Positions 12,189 through 22,926 are shown, counted from the first letter of the stretch. The stretch: DNA of 64,000 bases from Carettochelys insculpta (GCF_033958435.1 NC_134167.1:2562001-2626000); one strand, 5' to 3'. The notes: generated from the letters alone by a model not told the origin. Program-made: numbers and translations.

Positions 12189-12423
12189 AGGTGATTGCAG
12201 TGTATGCAGACATGCCCATGCTAGCTGTAATCTAGGTAGCTTGTGTACCAATAGTAGTGAAGCTGCAGCAGTGCAGGCTTCAGCATGGCTTGCCCGTGAC
12301 CCTGGGGGTAATTACTTAGGCAATTAGCCCATGCTCTGGCAATCTTGTTGCTACAGCTACTCAGGCTAGTGAGATCAATGCTAGCTCAGTTATGCCTACA
12401 TCAGCTGCAATCACATCTCCAGT
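12189..12423. mobile_element. Foldback (palindromic) MITE, family G
   Basis: The left arm GAGGTGATTGCAGTGTATGC, with GCTAGC about 30 bases further on, is mirrored by the right arm, whose reverse complement reads GAGATGTGATTGCAGCTGAT, also followed by a GCTAGC. The arms are about 50 bp. It is a non-coding, non-autonomous element. The copy at 38216-38425 appears to belong to the same broad class of foldback element. Confidence 0.55.
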
Positions 12424-13910
12424 AGTAGCATGCACATGCCTCTGCCCTGCAGTTCTTCATAGCAGTGTGGGTGGTACAACCTAAAAAGCCCTCTTGTCCT
12501 GCTCCACCTTTCTCACATATAATGAAGAGCAAAAAGAGTTACAGGGCAAAGCAGCAATGAATTCCAATTCCAAACTTTTAAAAGAAAATGCAACGTAACC
12601 TCAGTTAGTTCACCTTATAAAAAGTAAAATCTTATTTCCTAATCTCATGTTTGGAAAATGTTGAGTAAAATGGTCAGTTTCCTGTTTTAAGAGGAGCCTC
12701 CACCTTTTGAGATCCACAGTAAGTAATAAATAGTTTCTCACCTACCTACTTTCTGAAGCAATTCAAAGCCCACCTGGGCTACTGAAGTGCCTGCTTACAA
12801 TAGAGAATAGGGTAGGAGTTGAAGGATTTGACACTACCCCAAAGAGACACTTAATAAATAGTGTTCTCTTGGTATGATTGAAGCCAGCTGGTTGAAATGA
12901 AAGGGTGAAGAACTTGCCTCAGTAGAATGAAATAAAGATAAAGTCAGAATAAATTTGTCTCCCCCTTTTGCTTCTCTCCCCGCACCTCTCCTAACTGAGC
13001 AAACCTGTTTTTCATAACTTTTAAAGAGCAAATATCCAGGATTTCCTACCAAAAGAGTCAGCCAAATTTTAACTAATCCAAAAACCATGAAAGCCATTTG
13101 CATTTCTGCTGTCTCTCCATGAGCACAGCAATTCCAACTCTTCGACTGGCATTAAAAAGAAAAAAAAATGTGTAAGAGCAAGAGTTGCAGGAGTGACTAG
13201 TGACTTTAGACTCCTAACAAAAACCTACTTTTCACTTGCCCCGCAAAAATCAAGAGGTCTGAAATTGAGCACACAAAAATCTCTAGGCATGAACAAAATG
13301 CTTGGCCATAAATTGAAGCACCTGAAATCATTAGTCATTTTGGAAAATCCTGGTTCGAAATCATACATTGAAATAGGACTTTTCCCCAAAGGATCACAGA
13401 ATGATTTATGAACATGTGCTACATCTACTGAAGGCATTGCTACATCTACCCTTGAAGTGCAGCTACCACTGGGGTGAAACAGCAGCTGCTCAACAGCGCA
13501 TGGTCCTGCTATGCAGCTGCCTAAACTATTTTATGCTCTAGACTGTAGTATCCAAAGGAAAGTACAGGGGAGAATTAGGCAAGTAGAATGTTCTTACTTG
13601 GATCAGATTTTGCCCTGTAAAGCTGGTTGAATGCTTGCCTCTAGCAGAAGTTTCTGCAGGATCTTTAATGATGACAAGTGGCCATGCTCTTACAGGCACC
13701 AGTGGCAACTTGATCAGCACAGTACCAATGGAGACCAATTCCTGATGCCGTTCCTAATCCTGCAAAGACAAACACAGGAGTAGTATTATTCATGTACACC
13801 TCTTACAGCCAACAGGATCAGTCACAAGAATAAAGTTACCTGCATGTTTCAGTCTTTGCCAAGGTGCCTGCTCCCCCTGCCCCAGCCCCTCCACACACAC
13901 ACAGATTTCA
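12424..13910. other. No recognisable feature
   Basis: About 1.5 kb of non-coding sequence. The part near 13440-13530 is MITE-like but too decayed to call. Confidence 0.4.
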
Positions 13911-13970
13911 CTGCTTGGTCTCCCATCCAAAGACTGTCTGGGGATAACCCTGTTTAGTACTGGAGCACCT
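13911..13970 (-). repeat. 5S rRNA-like segment, possible SINE3/AmnSINE1 head
   Basis: The top strand reads CTTGGTCTCCCATCCAAAGA, then AACCCTGTTTAGTACTGGAG. The reverse complement resembles the 3' half of vertebrate 5S rRNA ('...gggtt...agt.(c)ttggatgggagacc'). Since only about 55 bases fit, it is more likely a SINE3-type (5S-derived) remnant than a 5S gene. Confidence 0.4.
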
Positions 13971-14504
13971 TGGGGGGTTTGGCTATGGTGAGGAGGGTGG
14001 TGGAACTATATCATGTAGGTTCAGATATCTGAAAACCAGGTCAGTAAAAGTGCATATGCAACAAGAACAAACTGACTCAAAACTTTTTTTTTAAAAACTG
14101 AGCACTTGAGGGACCAAGCAGCCATTAAGTTTCTTAATCAGAAGCTAAATATGTATAAAAAAGAGACAGCAAACAAGAGAAGCAAAAGAACAGTCCTAAA
14201 ACCTATCGTACAATTAGAGAAATACAGCAAGCTAAGGTCAGAAGGATTTTCATTATATTAGGTTTGTGTCCAAGAGTGAAAGTGAGAAGGCAGCCTTCCA
14301 AAGAGGAATAGGGAGGCCAACAAGAAAAATAATATTCTTCGAAGCTTCAACACTCTGGAAACTCGTTTGTCATGAGACACATGATAACAGACTTGAAGAA
14401 ATGCAGACACCGGCTGCAAAAATCATTAATTTTAGGGCTCTTGTTCAGCAATCATCAGAGGTAAAACAAGAATATTAATACATGCGGATGCTGTGAGCCA
14501 CATC
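13971..14504. other. No recognisable feature
   Basis: Non-coding. No feature seen. Confidence 0.4.
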
Positions 14505-14575
14505 AGAGTTTTAATTATGCTGGTGTAAATCCAGAGTAACTCCATTGGAGACAATGGTGTTATTCCTCATTTACA
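14505..14575. repeat. Old repeat P fragment
   Basis: TGCTGGTGTAAATCCAGAGT followed by AACTCCATTGGAGACAATGG, with a following TTTACAA. Same family as 10866-10960. Confidence 0.5.
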
Positions 14576-15411
14576 AGAGTGCTAATAAGAGAGCTACCTA
14601 TGGCTCTGGATTTGTCTGTATTAACTTTTGATTGAGCTATAGATCCATTAATACTTCAGATGAGGGACTGCCCCTCCTGTCAGGCAGCAGGTCGTTCTGG
14701 TGTTGGCATTTTCAGATTACAGGCTTACTTTCCATTCCTTTGATTTCAATGGAACTGCACTCATTCGCCCCTGCTGAAGATCTCACCCATCAAGTTTCAA
14801 AGAACTTGTCATTGTTTAAGCTATTGCTATTTTCAGACCCCTTTTTTGTTCTGGACATCTGCCAGCATTTCTTGCACCTTTCACTGAAGCACCTAGAATT
14901 GGCCTCTGTTAAAGACAAGAGAGTGGATTAGTTGGTGGTCCAGTGTGACAATCCCTGCTCTCACATTAGAGCTGCCTAGAAACAGAGCTATTCTGAAAAT
15001 ACCCCGGTTGTTGGCCCAGTGCCTTCTTGTGAAAACAAGGTGGGTTAATATAACTTCCACAGAATCACAGGTAAATATTTATCAGTAACCTATGTACCTT
15101 CTCACTAGATCCACAGGTAGGCTGCTGAGTCCTGCCCTGTGGGCTGCTGACCCAAGCTTCTAGAGCTAATGGTTCTTGGGTAGTTCCACTATGTGGACTG
15201 CCTGGAAGCCAGAGAGATGAGGGCTCCAGACTCCCAGGCCAGACATGCAGTCCCAGACCAGCTGGTTTCCCATGCAGCATGAAATGAAATATTTGTTTTA
15301 TCTGAGATGTTCTCAAAAACACACCAGAATTTCAAACAGCTCTAAACTGGACATCTTTTCTGCGTAGCTTTTTTCAGAGTCGTCAGTGGCTTTCCAGCCT
15401 AGGGAACATGT
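14576..15411. other. No recognisable feature
   Basis: Non-coding. No feature seen. Confidence 0.4.
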
Positions 15412-15650
15412 GTCAGATTTTCAAACTTATTTAGGAGCATATAGGGATATAGATAGACACTTAGTGCAATCTTCAAAAGCACTCATCAGGATTAGGGGCC
15501 TACCATGCATAAGAGAGATGAGGAAGCCACACAATTTCAGCATGAGTTAGGCACCTAACGTGGTTGGCTGTTGTGTTGTTTTTTGCCCTAAAAGCATCTG
15601 TCTACCTGCATCTTTGAGGTCTTAAATGCTTTTGAAAATCTGGGCATGAG
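15412..15650. repeat. Old palindromic repeat F, fragments
   Basis: CAGATTTTCAAACTTATTTAGGAG at the left (in two parts: CAGATTTTCAAACTTA and TTTAGGAGC) and AAATGCTTTTGAAAATCTGGGC at the right (read as GCTTTTGAAAATCTGGGC) form inverted ends typical of the 'cttaggagcctaaat...gcttttgaaaatc' family. Other copies are at 16032, 20215 and 49466. Confidence 0.45.
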
Positions 15651-16031
15651 TAACTATCATGCATTCTACATGGGGCTTCTCCTGAAAGCCATTTGGAAAC
15701 TGCAGCTACTGCAGACCTTTAGTGGAATCCTGAAATTATCACAAGCAAGCAGGTTCTGTCGCACTCAAAAGACACTGGGAACACTGGGAGCTAACTTTCA
15801 GAAAGCACATCAGCAACTCTCATCTGGCTTTCAGTGGGAAACGAGGGCCTAGTTGTCTTTGAAAATTTCACCCTGAAACTCCAGAAACACAAATCTCCAC
15901 ACACAGCATGCTGGCTCAGTACTTGCTCAATGAGAATGCCATCTCCTAAATATCCAACAGCTTCCCTTTACACTGTTTTCTTCAGAGATTTTAACATACA
16001 AGAATAGATTAAAAGTACCATTCCAAAAGAA
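15651..16031. other. No recognisable feature
   Basis: Non-coding. It may include more decayed repeat F, but nothing definite. Confidence 0.35.
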
Positions 16032-16128
16032 TCTAAGCCACTTAGGAGCCTAAATAGCCTTGATTTTAATGGGACTGAGGAGCCTAAGTGAGTTAGGTGC
16101 TTTTGAAAATAAGTCTGAAGATCTTTAC
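16032..16128. repeat. Palindromic old repeat F
   Basis: CTAAGCCACTTAGGAGCCTA, a central TTGATTTTAATGGGACTGAG, then GAGTTAGGTGCTTTTGAAAA. The two flanks mirror each other, as in the other F copies. Confidence 0.6.
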
Positions 16129-16175
16129 TTACTAAGTTGTTGAATTTTGATCAGTAACAATGTCTATAAGATCAG

Positions 16176-16330
16176 TTAGGGCATGTCTACATGGGAAAGC
16201 TATGCTGAGATAAACTAAGATGAGAGTATAAACCTTTATAGTTACACTGATATAGTCCTCCAAGTGGATGCTCTTATTTTGGTGCACTAGTGCCTTTCTT
16301 CACGTTAGCTTAGGTTGCTTGGGAAGGAGT
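16176..16330. mobile_element. MITE half, 'gggcatgtctaca' terminus
   Basis: The left end AGGGCATGTCTACATGGGAA followed by AGATAAACTAAGATGAGAGT and CTCTTATTTTGGTGCACTAG matches the layout of a chelonian non-autonomous DNA transposon. The right terminus is not clear. Confidence 0.5.
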
Positions 16331-17744
16331 TGAACAAGACAAAACAAAACCCCACTGTTATACTGAAAGAGAATGCCGCAGAGAGGTTCTATCAGTTCAA
16401 TTTACTTTTTAAAACAAAATCAAGAAAAGTCTTCCCCATGTAGATATGGATTTAATTTACAAGATTACATGAGAGGACATTCATCCCTAACCAGTGGGAC
16501 CAACACAAAAAACTTATGCACCACTTACAACCTACTTAAGCACCATTTTGAGCAATTTTAGTGTATATTGAACTTGGGCTGGTCCTCTGAACAGGGATGA
16601 ATTTTACCCAAGGCATTCAACAACTTATTTCTGAGATGCCTCATAAAAACTTTTACAAACTCCTCTCTCCCCCCAACACCAAAAACTACCATCCCACACA
16701 CCTTATACATTATAGTTCTTAATTAGTATCTATTTTAAAATTGGGATCTAGGAATTTTTTGTGTTGAAAAAATTATTGTGTTGTCAGCATTTCTTTGTAG
16801 GAATATTATGGTCACTTAAATTCTCTGTCTTAAATAATCTGAAATTGGCCAGTTCAGGGGCAAAGGGGGAGACACAAATGCAATTAATTCACTTTCAGGG
16901 AAGAAGAAATAAGGAGAGATAAATAATTAAACAAATTTCTGCTCTGAGAAGGTACAGAGGTGGAGGCTGATTGAGTGGGTGCATGGATGCCAAAACTGGG
17001 CTGTTCTCCTGTAGGTAGGAATTCCCAGATGATTTCACAAGACAGACAGATATCATTACATTTCTGGCATTACAAGTTATATGATTTCATGTGACACTTC
17101 CATTTCTAACCCTGCCCATACAAACTCAACTTCTGCCAAGATACAGTACTTCTCCAGACTCTCTAACATTCTTCACAGGGCTATAAAACTAAGAGCATTT
17201 AAAAGAGGATGATGAGAGAACATCCACCATATTTTCATGGTCATAAATACTTGTCTCATAAACTGAAGTCTAAAGGAAGCATGGATTTGAATGTGGTTTA
17301 TTGTACTGTTCAGACAATGTAAGACTTGTAGTCCCTCCCACCCTGTATAGAAACAAAAATCCTCTATTGGCCAACACGTTTAATTTTATAGTGTGCAATA
17401 GCGCATATTTATGTTTGCATAAAAACAGCCGTTCAAAAAGTGCTTCTTTTGTGTCACTCAGTTGCACTTAATGTTTTCAATAACCACAGTAATCACAATT
17501 TAAACTAAATAACTCACTTTTCATAAGTTTGTTGGTGTGTGTTCATAATTATACAGGGAACAAGCAATGATGTAGTTTCAGGTAAGAAAAAAACAGACAC
17601 TAAATATGTTGTAAATAACATTCACTGAATTATTATTCAGATCGTCCAGATAAAGAGCAGCCAAAATTACACTAAGTGATTGCCACATGCTCCTATTTTA
17701 AAAGGCCACTATAAAGAATCCACAGAACAACCTGTACAAAATAA
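16331..17744. other. No recognisable feature
   Basis: About 1.4 kb of non-coding, AT-rich sequence without a supported gene or repeat. Confidence 0.4.
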
Positions 17745-17967
17745 ATAAAAGTCATACTAGGTCAAAGCAAAGATTCATCTAGCCCCATTTCCTGTCTTCT
17801 GACAGTGGCCACTGACAGATACCCCAAAGGAAATGAACAGAACAGGTCAAGTGATACATCCTGGGTTGCCCATGGACGCTAGGGTCACCATCCCTGGCCA
17901 ATAACCATTGATGGACTTGCTCTCAACCAATTGAGCTAGCTCTTCTTTGAATCTTGTTAATGTCTTT
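17745..17967 (-). mobile_element. CR1 LINE 3' end, part 1 (split by an LTR)
   Basis: Read on the minus strand, this is the 3' UTR and last codons of CR1. On the top strand it shows ATTCATCTAGCCCCATTTCC, then TGACAGTGGCCACTGACAGA and the GAATCTTGTTAATGTCTTT boundary. The CR1 sequence stops at the LTR and resumes at 18446 with the next expected bases. Confidence 0.75.
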
Positions 17968-18326
17968 TGTGGAAGTATAACATTGTATAAGTATAACGTT
18001 GTATAAGGGGACATGCTGGATACATTGTATATGAGAGGGCATGCCAAAACATGTTACAAAGTATCTGAGGGAGCACACGTAGGGACAGTTAGCTTTTGAA
18101 TGGAGAAGCAATTAAGATGGAGCCAGCACGTCTAAGAAGCAGGCATCAGAATGGAAGGTGTGAAGGGCAATTAGTTAAGTTAACTGGAAGTTGTTAAAGG
18201 AGATTGTTAAGGGTGGCAGGTAATTGAAGATACGTGACTGGTCTCAGGGATCTCGAAGGGTGGTGACTAAAATCTTTTTCTTCTTTTGTCTGTAACTTCT
18301 CTGTAACTTGTTCTCCAAAAAAACTG

Positions 18327-18334
18327 TATAAATT
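18327..18334 (+). promoter_or_regulatory. TATA-like box of the solo LTR
   Basis: TATAAATT, about 70 bases before the AATAAA signal inside the LTR. This is the usual place for an LTR core promoter. Activity is inferred only. Confidence 0.5.
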
Positions 18335-18395
18335 AAGAGACACAAGCCCCACTCGGGGGGCTCACTTCTAAATGTATTAGCAGAGCGGCTTTGCT

Positions 18396-18401
18396 AATAA
18401 A
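18396..18401 (+). terminator. Polyadenylation signal of the solo LTR
   Basis: AATAAA between a TTTGCT and an ACAGAGTGG, about 50 bases before the LTR end. The position suits R-U5. Confidence 0.55.
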
Positions 18402-18445
18402 ACAGAGTGGTCTGATAAATTGTGAGTCTGAGTCAAACTTTGACA

Positions 18446-18540
18446 ATTTGTCTTCACAACATCCTCTGGCAGGGAGTTACACAGGTTGACCATGTGTGGA
18501 AAAAATACAATTTTGTCAAGCCTTTAAATATCCTCCTAAC
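18446..18540 (-). mobile_element. CR1 LINE 3' end, part 2
   Basis: TCTTCACAACATCCTCTGGC then GGGAGTTACACAGGTTGACC is the top-strand form of the CR1 ORF2 C-terminal codons. It also occurs at 21167-21220 in another CR1 copy. Continuous with 17745-17967 if the LTR is removed. Confidence 0.75.
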
Positions 18541-18696
18541 TGATCAACTTGCTTCGCTAATAGTTTAGCGACAGATTCTTCCCCAGACTCCTTCAAGCAG
18601 CACCTTACAATACAACAGTACCACATATTTCAACAGAGCTACCGTGCTCTCAAATACTATAAGACATGAGAAATGATGGATGGATCAGACCCCGAA

Positions 18697-18790
18697 TCAG
18701 GTGCTTGAGACAAGGGGCAAAATCCTGGCCTCACTGAGGTTAGTGGCAAACTCTCATTGACTTCAGTTGGGGCCAGAATTTTATCTAAGT
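18697..18790. repeat. Old repeat P-like fragment
   Basis: GGGCAAAATCCTGGCCTCAC and CATTGACTTCAGTTGGGGCC form a short mirrored pair of 'ggcc...caatg' phrases like those in repeat P. Confidence 0.35.
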
Positions 18791-19449
18791 TCCACCATCA
18801 CTGCAGTAACTAACACTACTCACAGATAGATTGTGCCATTCAGCACAGCTCTAAACAAAAGGGGGCATTTAAGATGCGTGTGGATGGGTATCATTTACTT
18901 CCTTCTGTCGGCATGTAAAGCCAGGTTCTACTTAGATGATCAATAAGTTTTGGGGACAAGCATAATCTTTTTGTTCCAAGATGTTGCAGGACCTAGCACA
19001 AACTGACTCAGACCAAAGGACTGAAAGAGCTAAATGTGTACAGGTTAGGTAAGAAATGACTGGGTAGAAGAAACATTATAGTCTGTGAATAACTGAAGGG
19101 AGTAAACACCGAGGAGAGGAAGACGCGATACAGGGCACGACAAGGAACATAGCAATGAGTCCCTTAATTTCATCTTCTAAGTCATCCTACATTATCCCTA
19201 TCTGGAAAAATTTCTTGACAATAAGTTCTGTTGTGTTGTCTAGATGTTTCTCAAAAGAAGTGAAAGGCTCATCACTTAGGACTTCTAAAGTTAGATCTCC
19301 ATCCCTAACTCTTAGGATTTCTTTCGTTCAGCTACTGTAGCGCAGGAGAAAAAAAAAACACATGTGATTTGGTGATTTATGATGCTTTGAGCTTTGTTCC
19401 ATATTAAGGACAGTCAGTTCTCATTTTATATTTGTTTTCTACATTAATA
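18791..19449. other. No recognisable feature
   Basis: Non-coding. No feature seen. Confidence 0.4.
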
Positions 19450-19912
19450 AATGGCACTTTACATAACCTTCGCTGATCTCACAAAGGCTTTTGACTTTGG
19501 CAGCAAAAGCAGACAACATGTGTCCTTAGAAAAGATTGGATACCCAGCCTCCACCCCAAACTCTTAAGTATGATTTGGTCTGCCATGAAAACCAATATAG
19601 CACAGTCCAAAAAGACAGCTCAGTCTCCGAGGCTTTCCAGATTCACGGTGGAGTTAAGCTAGGCTATATATTTGACCCAACTCTGTTTGGGATCTCCTCC
19701 TCTGAGCTACTGAAACAAGCCTTTGGTTCCTCAGCTGAGGGAATCTACTTGCACACAAGAGCTGATGAAAATCTGTTCAATCTGGCACGACACAGACCTA
19801 AAACCAAGCCTCAGAAGGCCTTATCCAATACCTCCTTTTGCTGATGATACAGCCATGACAACCAACACAGAAGACCATTTCCAAAACTACATGGACAATT
19901 TTTTTCAAAGCT
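19450..19912 (+). pseudogene. Decayed reverse-transcriptase fragment, same LINE family as 21451-25699
   Basis: This stretch aligns by eye with 24335-24790 of the nearly complete LINE. Shared peptides include ITF-DLTKAFD (here as ITFADLTKAFDF), PTLFGI, KQAFGSSAEGIYLHTRADE and FADDTAMTTNTEDHFQ, against IAFIDLTKAFD, PTLFGI, KHAFGSSTEGIFLHTRSDG and FADDAAVVSHTEDQLQ in the other copy. At least one frameshift separates GIYLHTRADE (frame of 19536) from FADD (frame of 19723), and the PQGG-type region is altered (KLGYIFDP for KQGGVLAP). It covers about 150 residues of palm and fingers only. It is an older relic in the same orientation, 1.5 kb upstream of the newer copy. Confidence 0.85.
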
Positions 19913-20214
19913 AGCAGTAAAAGAAATAATAATATGATAAATAAGGTAACTCCTAGGCTCATACTCACGGACCTGGAACACATTGTGCTAGACTGTGTCC
20001 ACTTGACCATTTACATGTCTGTGAAGTACCACATCTGCCAATAGTATGTAATCATTCTGTCCCCAAGCAGCCTTTCGCTGTCCCAAAAATTTACTTAAAA
20101 TCTTCCCAGTAGATTAAGAGTGAGTTGGAAGATATTGTTAAAACGCGTTAATTTCAAATGGACTTTATTTTTAAATAGCTTCTAGCATATGGAGTACCAC
20201 TTATCTAAAAACAC
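19913..20214. other. No recognisable feature
   Basis: Non-coding. No clear continuation of the LINE relic. Confidence 0.4.
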
Positions 20215-20335
20215 TCAAGCTGAGGTTTTTCAAAGCCTCTAGGCAGAATTATGACACCAAATTCCCATCCATTTTAATAGAAATTGGGAATTCAAATTCC
20301 TTAGCCATTTTTGAAAAAATCTCAACCCTACATTT
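20215..20335. repeat. Palindromic old repeat F
   Basis: GAGGTTTTTCAAAGCCTCTA on the left mirrors TTAGCCATTTTTGAAAAAAT on the right, around a centre of TTCCCATCCATTTTAATAGA and an AATTGGGAATTC-like stretch. Confidence 0.55.
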
Positions 20336-21140
20336 TAGGCCTGAAAGAACATCTCAGAAACCAAAAGTAACATGCTTGTAAATCACGTGTCGCCTCCTCT
20401 GATAGTCCATGTGGAAATAACACCCAAATAATGTGGTTACTCCTCGAGCCCAAGTGGTCTGGTGCTGAAAGTGTCTGGTCAAATCTTTTTGACGACTGGG
20501 TGTGAGGATGATTCACCACACATGTACTCTCAACATTGGGAATATCAACCCAGAGCCAAGGTTATAGTTTGCAACCTTCTTTATTATGAACTAACACTTG
20601 CCAAACATTTAATTTTCAAGTCCAAGCATCATCATATTATGCTAATGCAAAAGACAACCCACTCAACCTAAACAGTTTGCTTATTCATATTACTTATAAA
20701 AGTAAAAAAATACTTAGCTCTCTTCCTGCCCAGATTACAAAGAACTTTGTCAAGGTGAGGACCCACCCTCATGACTTTTATCTAGGGGGAAAGAGGCAGG
20801 AAGAAGGGACGAGTCATGGACTGTGTGTCCCCCAATGAGTCCACAGAAGAGCCAGGAATTAAAAACCTCGGTCTTTTGGATCCTAGACTAGATTCCTATT
20901 TATAGGCTTGACAGAAATCAATTTTTAAAATTATTTCTATGGACAATATTGATGCTTATTTTAAACATTTCCCCTCATTTCTAGAGATACAATATTTCAT
21001 AGTCACAAGGAGGTTTGGAGGAGTTAGGCGCCAATTTGAATAAGTTAAAAGCTTTATTTATAAACCACTAAAAAAACCAACATCACCACCCTGTCAAAAT
21101 ATACAAAGTAAATATGCCCAATTCGAACTCTGGTAATTTT
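20336..21140. other. No recognisable feature
   Basis: Non-coding. A poor A-rich run at 20702-20710. No feature seen. Confidence 0.4.
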
Positions 21141-21450
21141 TTTAAGGCCTATTATAGGTTTGGCCTTCACAACATCCATGGCAAGAAGTTCCACACGTTG
21201 CTGTGTGCTGTATGACGTACTACCACCTTTTGTATTATCGCCTGCTGCCTATTAATTTCATTGGATTCTTGTGTTACGAGAAGGAGTAAATTACACTTCC
21301 TTATACAGTTTCTCAACATCACTATTTTCTAGACCTTTGTCATTCCTCCTCTTAGTCCTCTCTTTTCCAAGCCTATTAATCTCTCCTCAAGCAGAACTTT
21401 TTCCAAACCTTTTCCCACTTTGGCTGCATTTCTCTATACCTTTTCCAAGT
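21141..21450 (-). mobile_element. CR1 LINE ORF2 remnant, segment 1
   Basis: On the minus strand this encodes the C-terminal part of CR1 ORF2, now full of stops. The top strand shows GGCCTTCACAACATCCATGG, CGCCTGCTGCCTATTAATTT and AGCCTATTAATCTCTCCTCA, the reverse complements of well-known CR1 stretches. The sequence stops exactly at the TTCCAAGT target duplication of the inserted LINE and resumes at 25708. The 3' UTR end of CR1 is absent at the left side, which is unusual for a 5'-truncating LINE. Confidence 0.8.
21443..21450. repeat. Target-site duplication, left (LINE insertion)
   Basis: TTCCAAGT, repeated exactly at 25700-25707. The CR1 sequence reads through once the 4.25-kb insert and one copy are removed. 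Confidence 0.8.
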
Positions 21451-22536
21451 TGATTTTCTTATTGGTTTGCCTGGTGCTCAGATTTCAGGTCACTTGTCAG
21501 GTTTGGGAACCTTAAGCCTCACGCACCCAGTGAGGCACGTGAACTGTGGCAGGACAATACGCTATTGGCTGGGGGCTGCCCAGCTTGAGGCGGACGGTGA
21601 CTGTCCAGTGAGATGCAACGATCTCTCCCAACATCGGAGGCAACCCCTGGTGCTCGTTCTCTACGCCAATCGAGCAAGAGCTTATAACCGGTATCTGTTA
21701 CCTCTCGTGTTGGTTCAACGCTGTTAGCGATGCTGGAGTACCTCTCCAGGCGTGAGCTTGGGCGATTATTGGGACCCTGGGCTGCCCAGACGCCAGTGTT
21801 CCCCTCTCAGCTTTAGTGATACAGTCCAAAGGAGAGGATAACCTCTACGTCTGGTACCAGCTCAGCTGCAGGAGTTGCCGGGTCAATGCCAGAAGTTGGC
21901 ATATAACCGCCTTAGGACTCCCCTCTGGATTTTCTGTCAGGGTTTACTCCCTTAGCCTTGCTCCTTTCCAGGATAACCCACAAGGCAGTGGGGCATGGAG
22001 AACGTGGGTACGGTCCCACTACCTCTTGCACATCCCTGGCGCCACATGTCCCCAAAGCTCCCCATGACGACCTCCTCGCCTCCCCAGGACCCTCCTCCCC
22101 ACCCCTCTGCCTCTCATCGGCTACCATCACCCCCAGATCCTCCCTCCCTGTCCCCTTTTCCCCCATCCACTCCCATGTCTCCCGACTGCACCACACTGCC
22201 CCCTATCAGTTCTCGGTGTCCCCAGGTCCCCCTTCCCCTGGCCTCTCCGCACCTGGCCACACTCTGCTGCAGCCCCACCTCCTCCAGGAAGGCACTGATC
22301 TCGCAGCCCAGCCGCACCCTGGGTCCCAGCCAAAGCTACCAGTCTTCATCTGGCTACAGCTGTCCCTGGAGCCCAACAGATCTGGTGCGGCCCATGCATG
22401 CAGGGAGCGCAGGACTGGGCCTGGAGGCCATGCAATCTGAGCCAGCACACCGCAAGCAGCTTCCGTGGGTGCTGCCATACTCACAGCCGTACCAGACTCC
22501 CCCAAGAAATCAACAAGAAAAGGAAACCATCAAAGC
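21451..22536 (+). other. 5' region of the LINE: possible 5' UTR and ORF1-like stretch
   Basis: This region is richer in G+C than its surroundings. A small inverted pair GCCTCA/TGAGGC lies at 21516-21536. Overlapping open frames of 160 codons (21958-22440) and 192 codons (21995-22573) are rich in Pro and Ser, with no motif I recognise. They could be an ORF1 remnant, 5' UTR, or chance openness due to C-rich sequence. No AUG context or domain supports a protein. The stretch probably contains the LINE's internal promoter, but nothing visible proves it. Confidence 0.5.
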
Positions 22537-22926
22537 TTTAAGCTTGCTTGCTGGAATGTGTGGACCATGCTGACAGCGACACCCGAAAGACCACTGTCAT
22601 TGATGAGGAACTGAAGAGGCTCCAAGTTGACATTGCTGCTCTGCAAGAGACATGTCTCGCAGATTTGGGATCTCTAAAGGAAAAGGACTACACCTTTTTC
22701 TGGCAGGATAAAGCCCAAGAAGAACCCAGGGAGCATGGTGTTGGCTTCGCCATCAGAAACACCCTTCTACAAATGGTGGAATTAGTCATGGGTGGATCAG
22801 AAAGACTCCTTCAGGTCATACTTAAACTCGCGCTGGTCCTGTCCACCTGATCAGCACTTATGCCCCAACCCTGTACGCTGCACCGGAAGTAAAAGACAAG
22901 TTTTATGACATCTTAGTGCTGCCATA
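22537..22926 (+). pseudogene. Endonuclease N-terminal part of the LINE, frameshifted
   Basis: The apurinic-endonuclease start FKLACWNVWTML is read in one frame from 22537. The next block, ELKRLQVDIAALQETCL (catalytic-Glu 'QET' motif), and then FFWQDKAQ...HGVGFAIRNTLL are in a second frame (from 22548). LISTYAPTLYAAPEVKDKFY is in a third frame (22847-22915) and ends at a TAG. GDFNARVG is back in the first frame from 22927. At least three indels and one stop are needed to explain this, so the copy cannot make a complete endonuclease. The order of motifs (WN, QET, YAP, GDFN) is that of LINE endonucleases. Confidence 0.8.

Larger units (their letters stand above)
17968..18445 (+). mobile_element. 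Solo LTR of an endogenous retrovirus-like element
   Basis: The 478-bp unit begins TGTGGAAGTATAACATTG and ends GTCAAACTTTGACA, giving TG...CA ends. It has a TATA-like TATAAATT at 18327-18334 and a polyadenylation signal AATAAA at 18396-18401, the spacing expected of an LTR U3-R-U5. The flanks are CTTT (17964-17967) and ATTT (18446-18449), an imperfect 4-bp target duplication. Removing the unit restores a continuous CR1 sequence. No internal retroviral genes are present, so this is a solo LTR left by recombination. Confidence 0.75.

Noticed and set aside
21912..22505. Several minus-strand Gly-rich open frames of 67-99 codons
   Set aside because: They are antisense shadows of the C-rich 5' region of the LINE.
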